NCBI GenBank assembly: GCA_003508835.1
Contig: PUFA01000202.1
Location: 1,674,001 to 1,738,000, forward strand
Direction: 5' to 3'
DNA from: Eonycteris spelaea
Taxonomy: Eukaryota; Chordata; Mammalia; Chiroptera; Pteropodidae
DNA: 64,000 nucleotides
The notes under the pieces are model-generated. The model worked only from the letters and a program-made list of their open reading frames with translations, did not search any database and was not told the origin of the DNA. A program made the translations under genes and the position numbers. Below, one piece after another: positions 22,095 through 32,748 of this stretch. Position 1 is the first letter of the stretch; each line of letters begins with the position of its first letter.

Positions 22095-22740
22095 TAAGAA
22101 TTTCCCCCTCTGGATGCTGCCATGATTTTTTTTTCATTTGTTTTCAGCAGTTGCAGGTGTTCTTGTCCTTTTCCTGCTTGTAGTTCATAGATGTCCGTGC
22201 ACGTGGTTTGACAGATCATCATGTTTTTTTAACTGCTCATAATATCTTTCACTAGTGTTTTTGTCCCATTTTCGGTTTTTCCAACCTCTGAGACTTGAAT
22301 TACATGTGTATTAGGCCTTTATGACATAACCCATATCTTTCATATACTCTTTTCTTATTTTTTCTTCTTTTAGCCCTCTATTCATTAGTCAAAGGAGTTT
22401 CTTTTTACTTGCATATTTTAGGTTAATAATCCCTCTTCATGTGGTTCCAAACCGCTATTAAATCAATCTAATTATTATAATATATTACCATTATATGTTA
22501 TTTTTATAATTTCCATTTGCTTTTTAAAGTAGATTCTCTTCTCTGATGAAAATTTTTATCTTGTCATGTACTTTCTGAACAGCTAAAATATATTTTAAGT
22601 TCCTTCTGATAAGTTCAGATATTGTGCAATCACCTGTGAGTCAATCTCTATGGCTTGCTTTTTGTCTTTTGCTTCTGTTCGTTTATGTTCCTAGAATATT
22701 GTGCACCCATGATGGACTCCTTGTGTGAAAAATAATGGAT
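22095..22740 (-). mobile_element. L1M-type LINE 3' region, minus sense
   Basis: AT-rich sequence with the look of an antisense old L1 3' UTR. Diagnostic blocks are 'gagacttgaattacatgtgt', the tract 'attaggcctttatgacataa' near 22,310, and 'cccatatctttcatatactc'. It adjoins the outer end of the right palindrome arm. The similarity may continue to about 23,160 but I cannot be sure. Confidence 0.55.
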
Positions 22741-23358
22741 AGGAGGGATAATGTTTTCTTTCTTTGAAGATTATTTGCTCTTTCCCCCGGGGCTGCAGAA
22801 GGGCAGATCAGCTCTATCCAATCCTTGACCATGCTGCTTTGCAACTGGTTTGCACCCATGGGAAGTCTCAGTCTACATCATTTGCTCAGGCTGCTGCTGT
22901 GCTGTAGACTGATAGGGCTCCCACTTGAGACCTTGGTGTGTTTTCTTGGGCCTCTCCTCTTTGATGAATCCTGAACTTCAATTTGTATCATCTTAGCACC
23001 ATGATCCAGCTGGAAATTCTACTCTTTCAGTCACACTGTGCTTGTCTTCATAGCCTCTCATATGCACGTAGCTTAATTTGTAAATGTCTGAAGGGGAAAT
23101 CCTGTGCCAAGGATCCAGCTCACTTATCAACCTACTACAGGACCCTGGCTCCTCAAGTCTAAATACTCCAACAGCTCTACCTGTCTGTCTTCTTTTTCTG
23201 TTTCTTTTTTGTCCAGAAGCATGAGATTAAAGTGTTGTTGTCTTCTCTGACTCTTAACACCTGCCCTCTCCCCAGCTTCACAGTATCTTGTCCCTCGCCA
23301 AGGACTGGCAAATGCCTTGAGGGGAAAAGGCAGAGCATTAGTTTCATTCCAATGAGCT

Positions 23359-23408
<50 letters not shown>

Positions 23409-24580
23409 CTAGCTTGGGTGTAGTTCTCCAAACACTCCAAAGAGAATTTCTTTAATTCAGACCTTATTTAGTTGTTTTCAGCATGAATTCTATTTTGCTA
23501 CAAATACCCCACCATAACTGCAACAGGAAATCATCTACGACTTCCAGATAAGTGATATTTTCCTCCCCCCCCCTAAAGAAAACCAACATGAGTACTGGTA
23601 TGTACTGGTACATATTTGGGCTTTTCTTATAATATTTGGGTTAAGTCAGACTGGATATCAACAGTTCTTGTTAAAAATTTAAAAATAGAGCTACCATATG
23701 ACCCAGTTTTTACCTTTTGACACTCTTTACCCACTTCGACAGCCACCGCCACCCCAAGCCTCTGGCAACCACCAATCCACTAATTTAAGGAATAGGAAAT
23801 AGATCAGTGTGGAAGAATGCATTCCCTGAAAAATATTCTTTCCTTCCTGCCTCCTTCTATTTTCCTTTTTACTATAGGACGTTTTTATACGTACATATTC
23901 GATTTTCTTTGGACCCGACCTTGTCTGGCGTGCCGGGTACCCGCAGGGTCTGTGGGGATCATTCTGAGCCATCCCCGAGGGCAACATCGTCCTTACAGAG
24001 AATCATCGCCTTTTTCTTGGTTAAATTAGTATAAGGGAAGATTTCAGTCGGAATTACATTTCCCCCAAAACGTTGCCAGCCAGTTGTGAGTGGTGCTGGA
24101 GCGGAGGTTCCTTACATTAATCGCCGCCGCCTGGGGGTCATCCTGGGTCACCCTAAGGCCTGCGCTGCCCAGGCCTCGTGGAGTGGGCTGTGAACGTTCA
24201 GCCGCCGCATTTTGGAGCCACCTCATTCAGTCTCCTAAAGATCCACAAGGAGTCCGGATCAGACAGAACGCACTCGTGCTTCTTGCGTTGATGGAAAATG
24301 CTCCCTCATCTTCCTCTGAGACTGTATGCATCACGTGCAAGGGGCGGAGGAGCGCCGAGGACTGATAGGAGGACAGGAAGGATGGGGAGGTGACGGCGGC
24401 TGGGGGGGATGAGGAGACGAGAGGATAAAATGGGAGGAGGAGGAATTACATTCCCAGGGTAGTTCTGTTTACTGACCCCCATCAGGACAGCCCCACCACG
24501 ACCACTTCCCAAGTCTCACCTCGGGGCTAAATACAGTAACTATTCCACACCTCTGATGAGGGTGTGAAGTCCTGCGTGGC
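22741..24580. other. intergenic sequence with (CT)n, no gene recognised
   Basis: Includes a (CT)n tract at 23,358-23,405. A short antisense L1-like fragment lies around 23,730-23,785 ('ctggcaaccaccaatccact'), and a GC-richer part runs from about 24,090 to 24,400. No coding gene is recognisable. Confidence 0.4.
23358..23405. repeat. (CT)n microsatellite
   Basis: A polypyrimidine CT tract of about 24 units with one early interruption (a doubled C near 23,368). Confidence 0.95.
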
Positions 24581-24653
24581 GGTTCCATGGTTGTAATGGT
24601 GAGCACTCTGGACTCTGAATCCAGCGATCCGAGTTCAAATCTCGGTGGGACCT
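24581..24653 (+). tRNA. tRNA-Gln (CTG), slightly degenerate
   Basis: A tRNA-Gln gene that decodes CAG, with the anticodon CTG at 24,615-24,617. It is 73 nt, one longer than the usual 72. There is an extra T in the D-arm region (ATGGTTGTAATGG where ATGGTGTAATGG is normal). The acceptor stem has one T-G wobble because the 3' strand reads TGGGACC. The T loop is GTTCAAATC, as in many mammalian Gln genes. Only a T3 follows immediately, and the first T4 is near 24,674. It could be weakly active or a recent pseudogene. Confidence 0.85.
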
Positions 24654-25060
24654 TTCATTTAGAAGAAGAGGCCATGTTTTACTTCTGAAAGAGGACCTGC
24701 GTTTCCCCGCACGAGCTCCTCGCGCCCTGTTTCGGTCCCAACACGGATGCTCCACGGGCCACGCGCTGCTCCAGATCTCGGCTCCTCCTCCTCGCACCTC
24801 CTTTTGCACCTCGCCACCGCGTTCCCTGCTCCCTCGCCTCCTGCTCGGAGTCGGGTCCCGGACACCCCGTCCGCAGAGCGTCGCCACACGGACATGGCAG
24901 GGAGAGCGGTGCCCGAGACGGGGGCGGGGGGCGGGGGCGGCGCACGTAGCTCTGCCCGTCGCTGGCCATCGGACGCCCCAGTCCCGCCGCCAAGAGTCCC
25001 AGAGACCGAGCTAGCGCCACGCCGTCGTAGGGTCCCCCTAAGCCTCGGGGGGTAACACTG
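24654..25060. other. CpG island downstream of tRNA-Gln
   Basis: A CpG-dense block. Chance frames of about 80-115 codons occupy both strands with Arg/Pro/Ala/Gly-rich products and no recognised domain. Confidence 0.5.
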
Positions 25061-26239
25061 TGTTCACTGAGTCCTGGCCCACGAGGGATCTGCTAGGGCA
25101 CGTTGTATAATTGCCCCGATTGTCCCTTTATGAGTAAATGAGAAGCATGAGACTCTGTGACGCGGCAGCGCTGTCATTGGTGATTGTGTGTCTTAGTTTG
25201 GGAGTCCAGGAATTGCTGTAATTTACTGAAATGGCCTATCTTATTCTGACTTGTAATTTATTCTAAATTATTCAGATTTTATTCAAAATTTCTAGCCTTT
25301 TGTCTCCGTGGGACACTAAAGGCACTGTCACACTAAACTCGGTAACTTGACTCCAGGAAATTTCATCTTTGGTCCCTTGCTCAGCCAGTAAAACGGATCC
25401 AGGCCCGATTTCAGCCTCTGTGGAGACAAGGAGGCCTGACCCCCGCCCCCGCCCCCGCCCACCCGCTCCCTGCCCCGCCGCCTGCCCGGCCTCCTCCGAG
25501 GCGAAGGTGACACGAGCCGAGCCGCTCCAGGGCCCGGACCCGCGGCGTCCCTTGGTCCTGCGGGACTCTGGTCCACCGGGAGGACCACCGGACCGGGTGG
25601 ACGCACGTCCTTTCTCCTGGCTGGCAAAAATCTTGGTCGTGAGTTCTGAAGGACCTCACAGCTAGTGACTAAGTTCGCCTCCAGGTGCTAAGGGGCGTCT
25701 CTTTGATTTTGACATTATGAAACTTTCAGCGGTTACAAAGTACTGAAAAACCACAACTGCCTTTTGGGGTCCACCTTGGAGGACGTGTAAACAGGTGCAC
25801 GGTGGGAGAAAATAGCCGAAAGGGAGAGGTAGGGAAGAACAGAATGACAAGAGGGAGGAAGTCGGTAGTGGAAGCGAGAGGAGCCAGTCGCGGGGTTTGG
25901 CCACAGATGCTCACTCTGAGCTCCCACCCTTTCCTGCCCCGCCCTAGAACCCGATCTCAGAACCCGCAAAACTGCTGGCCGGGCGTTTGTTCTTGAGAAG
26001 TGTCCTTTCCCGGTGCTCTGGGAGGGATTTTTATTTAAAAGTATATGATTTAATAGTACATGAATTTAACAGGAAAAAGATATTTTAAAAATGAAGGAAT
26101 TGTTCAACTTCCAAATTGATTTTCAGAAGAATAATACTTTTCTGAAAGAAACTTCTAGGCTAAAAACAATAACAATTATAATTTAATTAAGTTAAAGACA
26201 TCAAAATTTGGAATGATTACTCTTTTTTTCAAATCAAAT
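25061..26239. other. intergenic sequence with a second short CpG island
   Basis: 25,380-25,640 is CpG-rich with a C-rich run ('ccccgcccccgcccccgccc') and could act as a promoter or enhancer. The rest is mixed composition. I recognise no transcript. Confidence 0.4.
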
Positions 26240-26690
26240 TTAAGATGTAATGTAAGTAATATGATGCATCCACTTCGTTTGATGACTTTTGACAAATAGA
26301 TATACCCATATAACCAGTACCGTGTTCAAGAACATTTCTGTTACTGCAAAATATCCTCTCGTGCCCCTTGGCAATCAACCCCACCAACACCACCACTCCC
26401 TGTCCTAGGTAATCAATCATCTAGGTTCTGTCACTATGGATTAGTTTTGCCTGTTCTAAAAACTAACACAATGGAAACACTCAGTATATACTCTTCATAT
26501 AGCTCAACATGATGGTTTTGATCCATGTTGTTGCTGTGTTTCAGGAATTTGTTACATTTTATTATAGAGCAGTATTCCATTGATTGAAGATATCACAATA
26601 TATCCATTCATACCTTGATAGAGACTTGAATTGTTTCCAGTCCCAGGACTATTATAAACAAGCTTCTATGAACCAAGACCCTTTTGTGAA
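26240..26690 (-). mobile_element. L1M-type LINE 3' region, minus sense
   Basis: Antisense old L1. It carries the 'cgtttgatgacttttgacaa' and 'cgtgttcaagaacatttctg' blocks, then the 'ctgtcactatggattagttt' block near 26,430. The 'ttgatccatgttgttgctgt' and 'agcttctatgaaccaagacc' blocks follow near 26,520 and 26,660. The consensus order is kept over about 450 bases. Confidence 0.75.
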
Positions 26691-26934
26691 TATGTTTTAT
26701 AAATTCCATTTAAAATTTTTATTCTTTAATACTAATTTATTTTGTGCATAGGTGTTCCATTCACAAATATAAAGTTCATTTAAAAGTTACAAAAGCCTGA
26801 AGCAGAAGTCTACATTTTTCTTTATTTATATTTCATAATGTAAACAGAAGAACTGCCCAAATGTCTTTGTCTTATTGTCATGTTAACAATAATTAAGGGG
26901 GAAAGTTTATTTTGGTTAGTTTTCTATCAGCACA

Positions 26935-27120
26935 TACTTGACATAAACCATACACCATGCTAGATGTATTATTAGATTACATCATTTAATCTATGCAACT
27001 GTAGGAGGTGCTTAATATTGTTATTTTTATAATACTTGCAAAACCGAAGCCTAACAAATCAAAGGACCTGGCCCAAGGTCAAACAGAAGGCAAGTGGTGG
27101 AGCCAGGACTGGAGGGGAGG
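26935..27120 (+). mobile_element. MIR SINE
   Basis: Ancient tRNA-derived mammalian interspersed repeat in sense orientation. The core part 'cctggcccaaggtcaaacag' and the tail 'aagtggtggagccaggactg' follow the part equivalent to 'catttaatctatgcaac'. It is too diverged to be active. Confidence 0.8.
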
Positions 27121-28418
27121 CCTCCCAGAGGTTGTCCTAACCACAATCTAAACCTAATGTCTTTGTAATAACCTTGGTATGTCTCAGGCCTGGGAACCAA
27201 TATCCAACCTGTTCCTGGCCGTGTAGGTCTGCTCCTTTTGGTCTGAAGCTCCTCTGTCAGGGTTCTGAATCCTAATACTGCTGACAGCCCCGGGACTGAG
27301 GAAATCCTCAAAAATTCTAAAAACCCAAGTTTTCTCATCAATAAGGCATTGAATGTCGACTTCTCTTGGTGTGAATATTTTACATTTAAGCAAGGAAATC
27401 TCCCGCTGCTGGGGAGAAGTTCCCGGCTCTTCATCACTGGATCAGCCCAGGGAAGTACCAACTTCTACTTTCAATGTCCTGAATACTCGATCGGCATCCT
27501 TTGCGTTTCATTTGGTTTTCTTTGGACTTACCCTACTCTAGTGTGCCACCCCTTGAGCATCCACGAGCCCTTCCCAGACCCGCCTGGATCTCTCAGCTGC
27601 TTCTGGGGCTGAGCCCTGCCTATGGGTGTCGTCTCCGAGGTAGCCACGAGGGGGAGCGATGGTCCCTCCGGCGGCGGTCCTGCCTTTTCCGTTCGGTCAG
27701 GTAGTTTCTATTTTCCAGGACATTGGGGAATCGGAATTGAGATTGAAGAACACATCCCGGGAAAAGTGTTGGCAAAATGCCCACAAACACCAACACTGAG
27801 CCTGGGGTTTATCTCCTAAACCATAGTTCAATATTCTGGCACTTCCAGATAGAAAAAAAAAAAAGTTATTTCTGACAGTGAAATGTGTTATTTAAAATTA
27901 CTACTGTCATTTAAGAAGATTTTGCCAGGCTATTGATCCACGTCAGCTGAATGCAGATTGGAAGCTGAGAGAGCACGCCAGTGTTTTCTGCCTATGAAGG
28001 AAAAAAGAGAAGGCCTGAGAGAAGAGGTGACTGTAGCCAGAAACATAAAGAGATTGTTTTGGGGTGGGAGGGAAGGATGGGTGGGCTGGTGTCTAGGGAA
28101 TTGGCTAGCAATGGTTGTAAGATACGGAAGCAAGACATCAAGTGCCTGGTGACAAGAAATGAAGCATGAGGAAAGATTAGACAAAGGGCAGGAGATAAAC
28201 TCTACCCAGTTGCAGCCTCTCACAAGGTATGCAAATAAGAAACTGGTCATGGCTCCTCACAGGATTTCCTATTGTGTTGCTGGGAGGATCAGAGAATTCT
28301 GCCAACATTGAGGTCTACCAAGGCGAAGCTATTTCTCTACACAAGATAAACGTGTTGTATCTTCACCTGAACGGCGATGACTTAAGCCATACAAGAGGTT
28401 TCTACCTCTCAAGAGCAT
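27121..28418. other. intergenic sequence, no gene recognised
   Basis: Frames of up to 136 codons (27,051-27,461, minus strand) partly overlap the MIR and have no recognisable homologue. There is an A12 run at 27,853. No RNA gene is seen. Confidence 0.35.
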
Positions 28419-28482
28419 GAGGTGAGCGATTGTACCACCACGCCCCAAACAAACAGGAAGCCTGAAGTTATTTCCCAGAAGC
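28419..28482 (-). repeat. unnamed U1-linked repeat, copy A
   Basis: The read 'gtaccaccacgccccaaaca' with its neighbours resembles 29,081-29,148 (copy B) and 31,046-31,110 (copy C). All share gaggtg-(a/g)g, a caccac-gcgcccca core, a cagg block and a ttccc(g/a)-agaa end. It lies just at or outside the outer edge of the U1 palindrome's left arm. I do not recognise the family. Confidence 0.5.
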
Positions 28483-29457
28483 TGGAAACACATTTCCCAG
28501 AATTCCCGTCTCTGCATGAGTCTGGGTTAGCTTGGGGCCATAGGAAACATTTGCTGAAATTCAGAAGGCAGAGATGGAAGTGGTTGCCATATTCTTTTGG
28601 ACTCTGGGGAGGTCAGCGTTGGTACTGCTCACACATGTAATATGCCTGCTCATTTATTTTATGGGCACGAAGCAGGCAGGCAGGCTTGCAGCATCTACAT
28701 GACTCCCGCGGATTCTCTTCCTACAGCATCTCTGCTGTCCTGGACCACCTGGCTGTTTAGCTCCTGGACAATGGGCACCAACCGGACCCTCCTATCTTTA
28801 GGGTTGGGAGTTCGGAGGCGGTGGTGACTGAAGGTGGTCCTGATTCTTTCCTGGAGATTTCACTCCTCCACTTCGTCGCCCAGCAAGGGTTTTGAGCCGC
28901 CCGCTATAAGGAACAGCCAAGGATGTTTCTAGGACCCCTTTTTAAGAAACCAAATTGGGAAACCTTTAACCAACACAAGAAATGTACAACCAAATTGAAA
29001 CCAAGAATCAAAGACACCGTCAAATCCTGCGTTCGGAAAAGCAAGCAGCTGTAGGTCTTTCTACCTCGCAAACGTAAAATGAGGTGAGTGCATGCACCAC
29101 CGCGCCCCAGACAGACAGACAGGAATCCTGCAGCTGTTCCCGAGAAACTTGTAAGGTTAAAGAAAAACAGCAAACAAAACGAGACAAAAAAGAAAGCAAA
29201 CAAACAAAAACAAACCCTCCGCTCTTAAGAGGAGAGGTTTCTTCCGACAGCACAGAGAACACTGCGGGGTTCTCGGCGCAGATACACACCATGAGCAGCC
29301 GCGACAGAAAACTTCCGGGACACCGGAAGATGAAACAGGCCAGCGCGAAAACCCGCCTACCTACAACCCAACGGGGCTACGACCAAAATGATCGCGCACA
29401 CCATCCTGGAAAAAGCAGCTTCCCGCGGGAACAACGTCGCAAGCTGACCGGTTTCTT

Positions 29458-29474
29458 TCTTTTCTTTTCAACAG
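29458..29474 (-). terminator. snRNA 3' box of left U1 gene
   Basis: On the transcribed strand the sequence GTTGAAAAGAAAAGA follows about 7-9 bases after the U1 3' end. It fits the snRNA 3'-box consensus (GTTT-N-AAA-R-N-N-AGA) that directs Integrator-dependent 3' processing. Confidence 0.7.
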
Positions 29475-29480
29475 CGAAAT

Positions 29481-29644
29481 CAGGGGAGAGCGCGAACGCA
29501 GTCCCCCACTACCACAAATTATGCAGTCGAGTTTCCCACATTTGGGGAAATCGCAGGGGTCAGCACATCCGGAGTGCAATGGATAAGCCTCGCCCTGGGA
29601 AAACCACCTTCGTGATCATGGTATCTCCCCTGCCAGGTAAGTAT
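29481..29644 (-). ncRNA. RNU1: U1 spliceosomal snRNA
   Basis: A full-length 164-nt U1 snRNA gene transcribed leftward from 29,644. U1 is the RNA of the U1 snRNP, which recognises 5' splice sites. The 5' end ATACTTACCTG, the U1-70K loop (GATCACGA), the U1A loop (ATTGCACTCC), the Sm site AATTTGTGG and the terminal stem-loop are all present. The sequence is identical base for base to the copy at 31,587 on the other arm. A PSE, an octamer-like DSE and a 3' box sit at standard distances, so it is very probably an active gene. Confidence 0.98.
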
Positions 29645-29682
29645 GAGTTGCTCGCCTCCCGCCCCGCCACAGCCTCACGCGC

Positions 29683-29706
29683 CTCACACTGTACACGCAC
29701 GGTCAC
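29683..29706 (-). promoter_or_regulatory. PSE of left U1 gene
   Basis: On the transcribed strand the element starts GTGACCGTGCGTGTA and lies about 39-62 bases upstream of the U1 5' end. That is the standard SNAPc-binding proximal sequence element position. There is no TATA box behind it, as expected for a Pol II snRNA gene. Confidence 0.8.
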
Positions 29707-29855
29707 TTTGCTCCCCACACCCCTGAGCCTCCGCAGCCCTTCCGCACATCTAGGACACGCAGCCTCAGGCCGCGGCCGGGACTCGCTCCCACACCACGCG
29801 ATATCCTGCCGCGTTTAAGCAGCAGGTGCCCGAAAAGCAGCCCCTGCGCCGCCTC

Positions 29856-29863
29856 ATCTGCAT
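29856..29863 (-). promoter_or_regulatory. octamer-like DSE of left U1 gene
   Basis: ATCTGCAT on the plus strand reads ATGCAGAT toward the gene, one mismatch from the Oct-1 octamer ATGCAAAT. It lies about 215 bases upstream of the U1 start, where the distal sequence element of snRNA genes is normally found. Confidence 0.65.
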
Positions 29864-30305
29864 AGGACACGCCCTGCCCGTGGCGTGGCGGTGCTAGCCC
29901 TACGCCCCGCCCCCGACCGCTCCGCCCGCCCCCAGGCCCGCCCCCAGCTTGCGTCTGCCGGGCCGTGACGTCAGCCCCTCCCGCCCTCTCTCTCCGCAGC
30001 TTTGTGCGGGCCGGCCCCCGCGGGCTTCGTTCCCCTTCTCCCTGGTGGGAGTTTTGTCTGAGGCTCTGGTGAGGTGAAAATCGCGTCCCTTGAAAAGCAC
30101 AGATCTTTTTGAAACCGCGGGCTTCTGGGGAACATGGGCAGGGGGCCTGTGCCGGTTGGGGCGCCGTGGTGCGTTCACCCACCTCGGGAGCCTGGGCGCC
30201 TCTCTTGAAATAATGACTTTCAGTGCGTGGAATGGAACGGTTAGGGTTTCCGAGGAGCCGGCTTCCTTGCAAGCCCAGTCATCTCGGTGGCCTGCAGGCA
30301 GTACG

Positions 30306-30720
30306 CTCCCTTACACACGGTTTCACTTCTACAGTTTCAGTAACCCATGGTCAACCAAGGTCTAGAAATAATAAATTAGAAATTTCAGAAATAAACAACT
30401 CATGAGTTTTAAATTGCACGCTGTTCTGAGCAGAACCATAAATCACTCCTTTGTCCAACATTTACATTATACATGCTGTTCTCAGCTATCAGATCGACTG
30501 TCACCCACTGTGGAGGTATTGCAGTGCTTGTGTTCAAGTACCCTATCTTAATGCCTGGAAGGCAAGGAGAGTGGTGCTAGCAATCGGCTATTACAAAGGG
30601 AAGCCTTGAAGTGCTTCCTTTAAGTAAGAGATGAAAGTTCTCAAGAAAATAAAATATCCTGAAGTTGCTAAGACTATGGTCAAAACAAATCTTTGACAAA
30701 AAAGTTCTAAAATACCTTAG
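30306..30720 (+). mobile_element. Tigger (mariner-type) DNA transposon fossil, palindrome spacer
   Basis: Follows the 5' part of the Tigger consensus. The 'gtttcagtaacccatggtca' region is at 30,335, 'gaaataaacaactcatgag' near 30,388, 'ttatcagatcgactgtc' near 30,485 and 'gcagtgcttgtgttcaagta' near 30,521. The beginning of the transposase region ('aagtgcttcctttaagtaag') is near 30,609. The right edge, 30,890-30,930, reads like the element's 3' terminus ('cccccagtggatgcctggga') and meets the right arm. The unit is deleted and has no intact transposase. Confidence 0.8.
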
Positions 30721-30889
30721 GTCAGGGCAGGCGAGGGTGAGGAAAAGAGTGACTTAAACAACAACTTACTCCTCACAATTCTGGAAACTGGGAAGTACAA
30801 GATCAAAGTACCAGCAAGGTAGATTCTGAAAATAGTCGACTTAGGCACTTCATGCCACTTTGTAAGCATCAGAGTGGTGCCCCCTTATT
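30721..30889. mobile_element. unclassified repeat inside the Tigger fossil
   Basis: 'cttaaacaacaacttactcc' followed by 'tcacaattctggaaactggg' is a phrase typical of mammalian dispersed repeats, but I cannot name the family. It appears to interrupt the Tigger sequence. Confidence 0.35.
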
Positions 30890-31367
30890 CCTGGGGTAAA
30901 TGTGTCAAAACCCCCAGTGGATGCCTGGGAGTACTGCAGGCCACCGAGATGACTGGGCTTGCAAGGAAGCCGGCTCCTCGGAAACCCTAACCGTTCCATT
31001 CCACGCACTGAAAGTCATTATTTCAAGAGAGGCGCCCAGGCTCCCGAGGTGGGTGAACGCACCACGGCGCCCCAACCGGCACAGGCCCCCTGCCCATGTT
31101 CCCCAGAAGCCCGCGGTTTCAAAAAGACCTGTGCTTTTCAAGGGACGCGATTTTCACCTCACCAGAGCCTCAGACAAAACTCCCACCAGGGAGAAGGGGA
31201 ACGAAGCCCGCGGGGGCCGGCCCGCACAAAGCTGCGGAGAGAGAGGCGGGAGGGGCTGACGTCACGGCCCGGCAGACGCAAGCTGGGGGCGGGCCTGGGG
31301 GCGGAGCGGAGCGGTCGGGGGCGGGGCGTAGGGCTAGCGCCGCCACGCCACGGGCAGGGCGTGTCCT

Positions 31368-31375
31368 ATGCAGAT
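31368..31375 (+). promoter_or_regulatory. octamer-like DSE of right U1 gene
   Basis: ATGCAGAT, one mismatch from the Oct-1 octamer, 219 bases upstream of the U1 start. It mirrors the element at 29,856-29,863. Confidence 0.65.
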
Positions 31376-31524
31376 GAGGCGGCGCAGGGGCTGCTTTTCG
31401 GGCACCTGCTGCTTAAACGCGGCAGGATATCGCGTGGTGTGGGAGCGAGTCCCGGCCGCGGCCTGAGGCTGCGTGTCCTAGATGTGCGGAAGGGCTGCGG
31501 AGGCTCAGGGGTGTGGGGAGCAAA

Positions 31525-31547
31525 GTGACCGTGCGTGTACAGTGTGA
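31525..31547 (+). promoter_or_regulatory. PSE of right U1 gene
   Basis: GTGACCGTGCGTGTACAGTG and following bases begin 62 bases upstream of the U1 start. The element is identical to that of the left copy. The stretch between it and the start has no TATA box. Confidence 0.8.
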
Positions 31548-31586
31548 GGCGCGTGAGGCTGTGGCGGGGCGGGAGGCGAGCAACTC

Positions 31587-31750
31587 ATACTTACCTGGCA
31601 GGGGAGATACCATGATCACGAAGGTGGTTTTCCCAGGGCGAGGCTTATCCATTGCACTCCGGATGTGCTGACCCCTGCGATTTCCCCAAATGTGGGAAAC
31701 TCGACTGCATAATTTGTGGTAGTGGGGGACTGCGTTCGCGCTCTCCCCTG
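31587..31750 (+). ncRNA. RNU1: U1 spliceosomal snRNA
   Basis: A full-length 164-nt U1 snRNA gene transcribed rightward. It has the 5' splice-site complement ACTTACCTG at its 5' end, intact U1-70K and U1A loops, the Sm site AATTTGTGG at about 31,710 and the 3' stem-loop ending CTCTCCCCTG. It is identical to the divergent copy at 29,481-29,644. The two genes share no promoter, because about 1.9 kb and a transposon separate them. The 3' box lies at 31,758-31,773. Confidence 0.98.
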
Positions 31751-31757
31751 ATTTCGT

Positions 31758-31773
31758 GTCGAAAAGAGAAAGA
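31758..31773 (+). terminator. snRNA 3' box of right U1 gene
   Basis: GTCGAAAAGAGAAAGA begins 8 bases after the U1 3' end and fits the loose snRNA 3'-box consensus. It differs slightly from the box on the other arm. Confidence 0.65.
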
Positions 31774-32748
31774 AAGAAACCGGTCAGCTTGTGACGTTGT
31801 CCCGCGGGAAGCTGTTTTTTCCAGGATGGTGTGCGCGACCATTTTGGTGTATCCCCGTTGGGTTGTAGGTAGGCGGTTTTCGCGCTGGCCTGTTTCATCT
31901 TCCGGTGTCCCGGAAGTTTTGTCTGTCGCGGCTGCTCATGGTGTGTATCTGCGCCGAGAACCCCGCAGTGTTCTCTGTGCTGTCGGAAGAAACCTCTCCT
32001 CTTAAGAGCGGAGGGTTTGTTTTTGTTTGTTTGCTTTCTTTTTTGTCTCGTTTTGTCTTGCTGTTTTTCTTTAACCTTACAAGTTTCTCGGGAAGCAGCT
32101 GCAGGATTCCTGTCTGTCTGTCTGGGGCGCGGTGGTGCATTCACTCACCTCATTTTACGTTTGCGAGGTAGAAAGACCTACAGCTGCTTGCTTTTCCGAC
32201 GCAGGATTTGACGGTGTCTTTGATTCTTGGTTTCATTTGGTTGTACATTTCTTGTGTTGGTTAAAGGTTTCCCAATTTGGTTTCTTAAAAAGGGGTCCTA
32301 GAAACATCCTTGGCTGTTCCTTATAGCGGGCTGCTCAAAACCCTTGCTGGGCGACGAAGTGGAGGAGTGAAATCTCCAGGAAAGAATCAGGACCACCTTC
32401 AGTCACCACCGCCTCCGAACTCCAACCCTAAAGATAGGAGGGTCCGGTTGGTGCCCATTGTCCAGGAGCTAAACAGCCAGGTGGTCCAGGACAGCAGAGA
32501 TGCTGTAGGAAGAGAATCCGCGGGAGTCATGTAGATGCTGCAAGCCTGCCTGCCTGCTTCGTGCCCATAAAATAAATGAGCAGGTATATTACATGTGTGA
32601 GCAGTACCAACGCTGACCTCCCCAGAGTCCAAAAGAATATGGCAACCACTTCCATCTCTACCTTCTGAATTTCAGCAACTGTTTCCTATGGCCCCAAGCT
32701 AACCCAGACTCATGCAGAGACTGGAATTCTGGGAAATGTGTTTCCAGT

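Larger units (their letters stand above)
28480..30305. repeat. U1 palindrome, left arm
   Basis: About 1.8 kb that recurs as reverse complement at about 30,930-32,748. The outer limit is 'gctggaaacacatttcccag' against 'gggaaatgtgtttccagt' near 32,731-32,748. The inner limit is the 'ggcctgcaggcagtac' junction at about 30,290-30,305 against 'gtactgcaggcc' near 30,933. The arm contains one U1 gene, its promoter, a CpG island (29,640-30,200) and two short unnamed repeats. The arms differ by scattered point changes and small indels, but the U1 genes are identical. Confidence 0.95.
30930..32748. repeat. U1 palindrome, right arm
   Basis: Reverse complement of 28,480-30,305. It carries the second U1 gene, its promoter elements, a CpG island (31,000-31,560) and mirrored copies of the unnamed repeats B and C. 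A 4-base indel sits at the inner junction, and short indels are scattered along the arm (for example near 31,240 and 31,310). Confidence 0.95.

Noticed and set aside
9163..23405. Two (CT)n tracts flanking the big palindrome, possibly mirrored
   Set aside because: Reflected about the palindrome centre (about 16,951) they do not coincide, and both read CT on the plus strand, so they are independent microsatellites.
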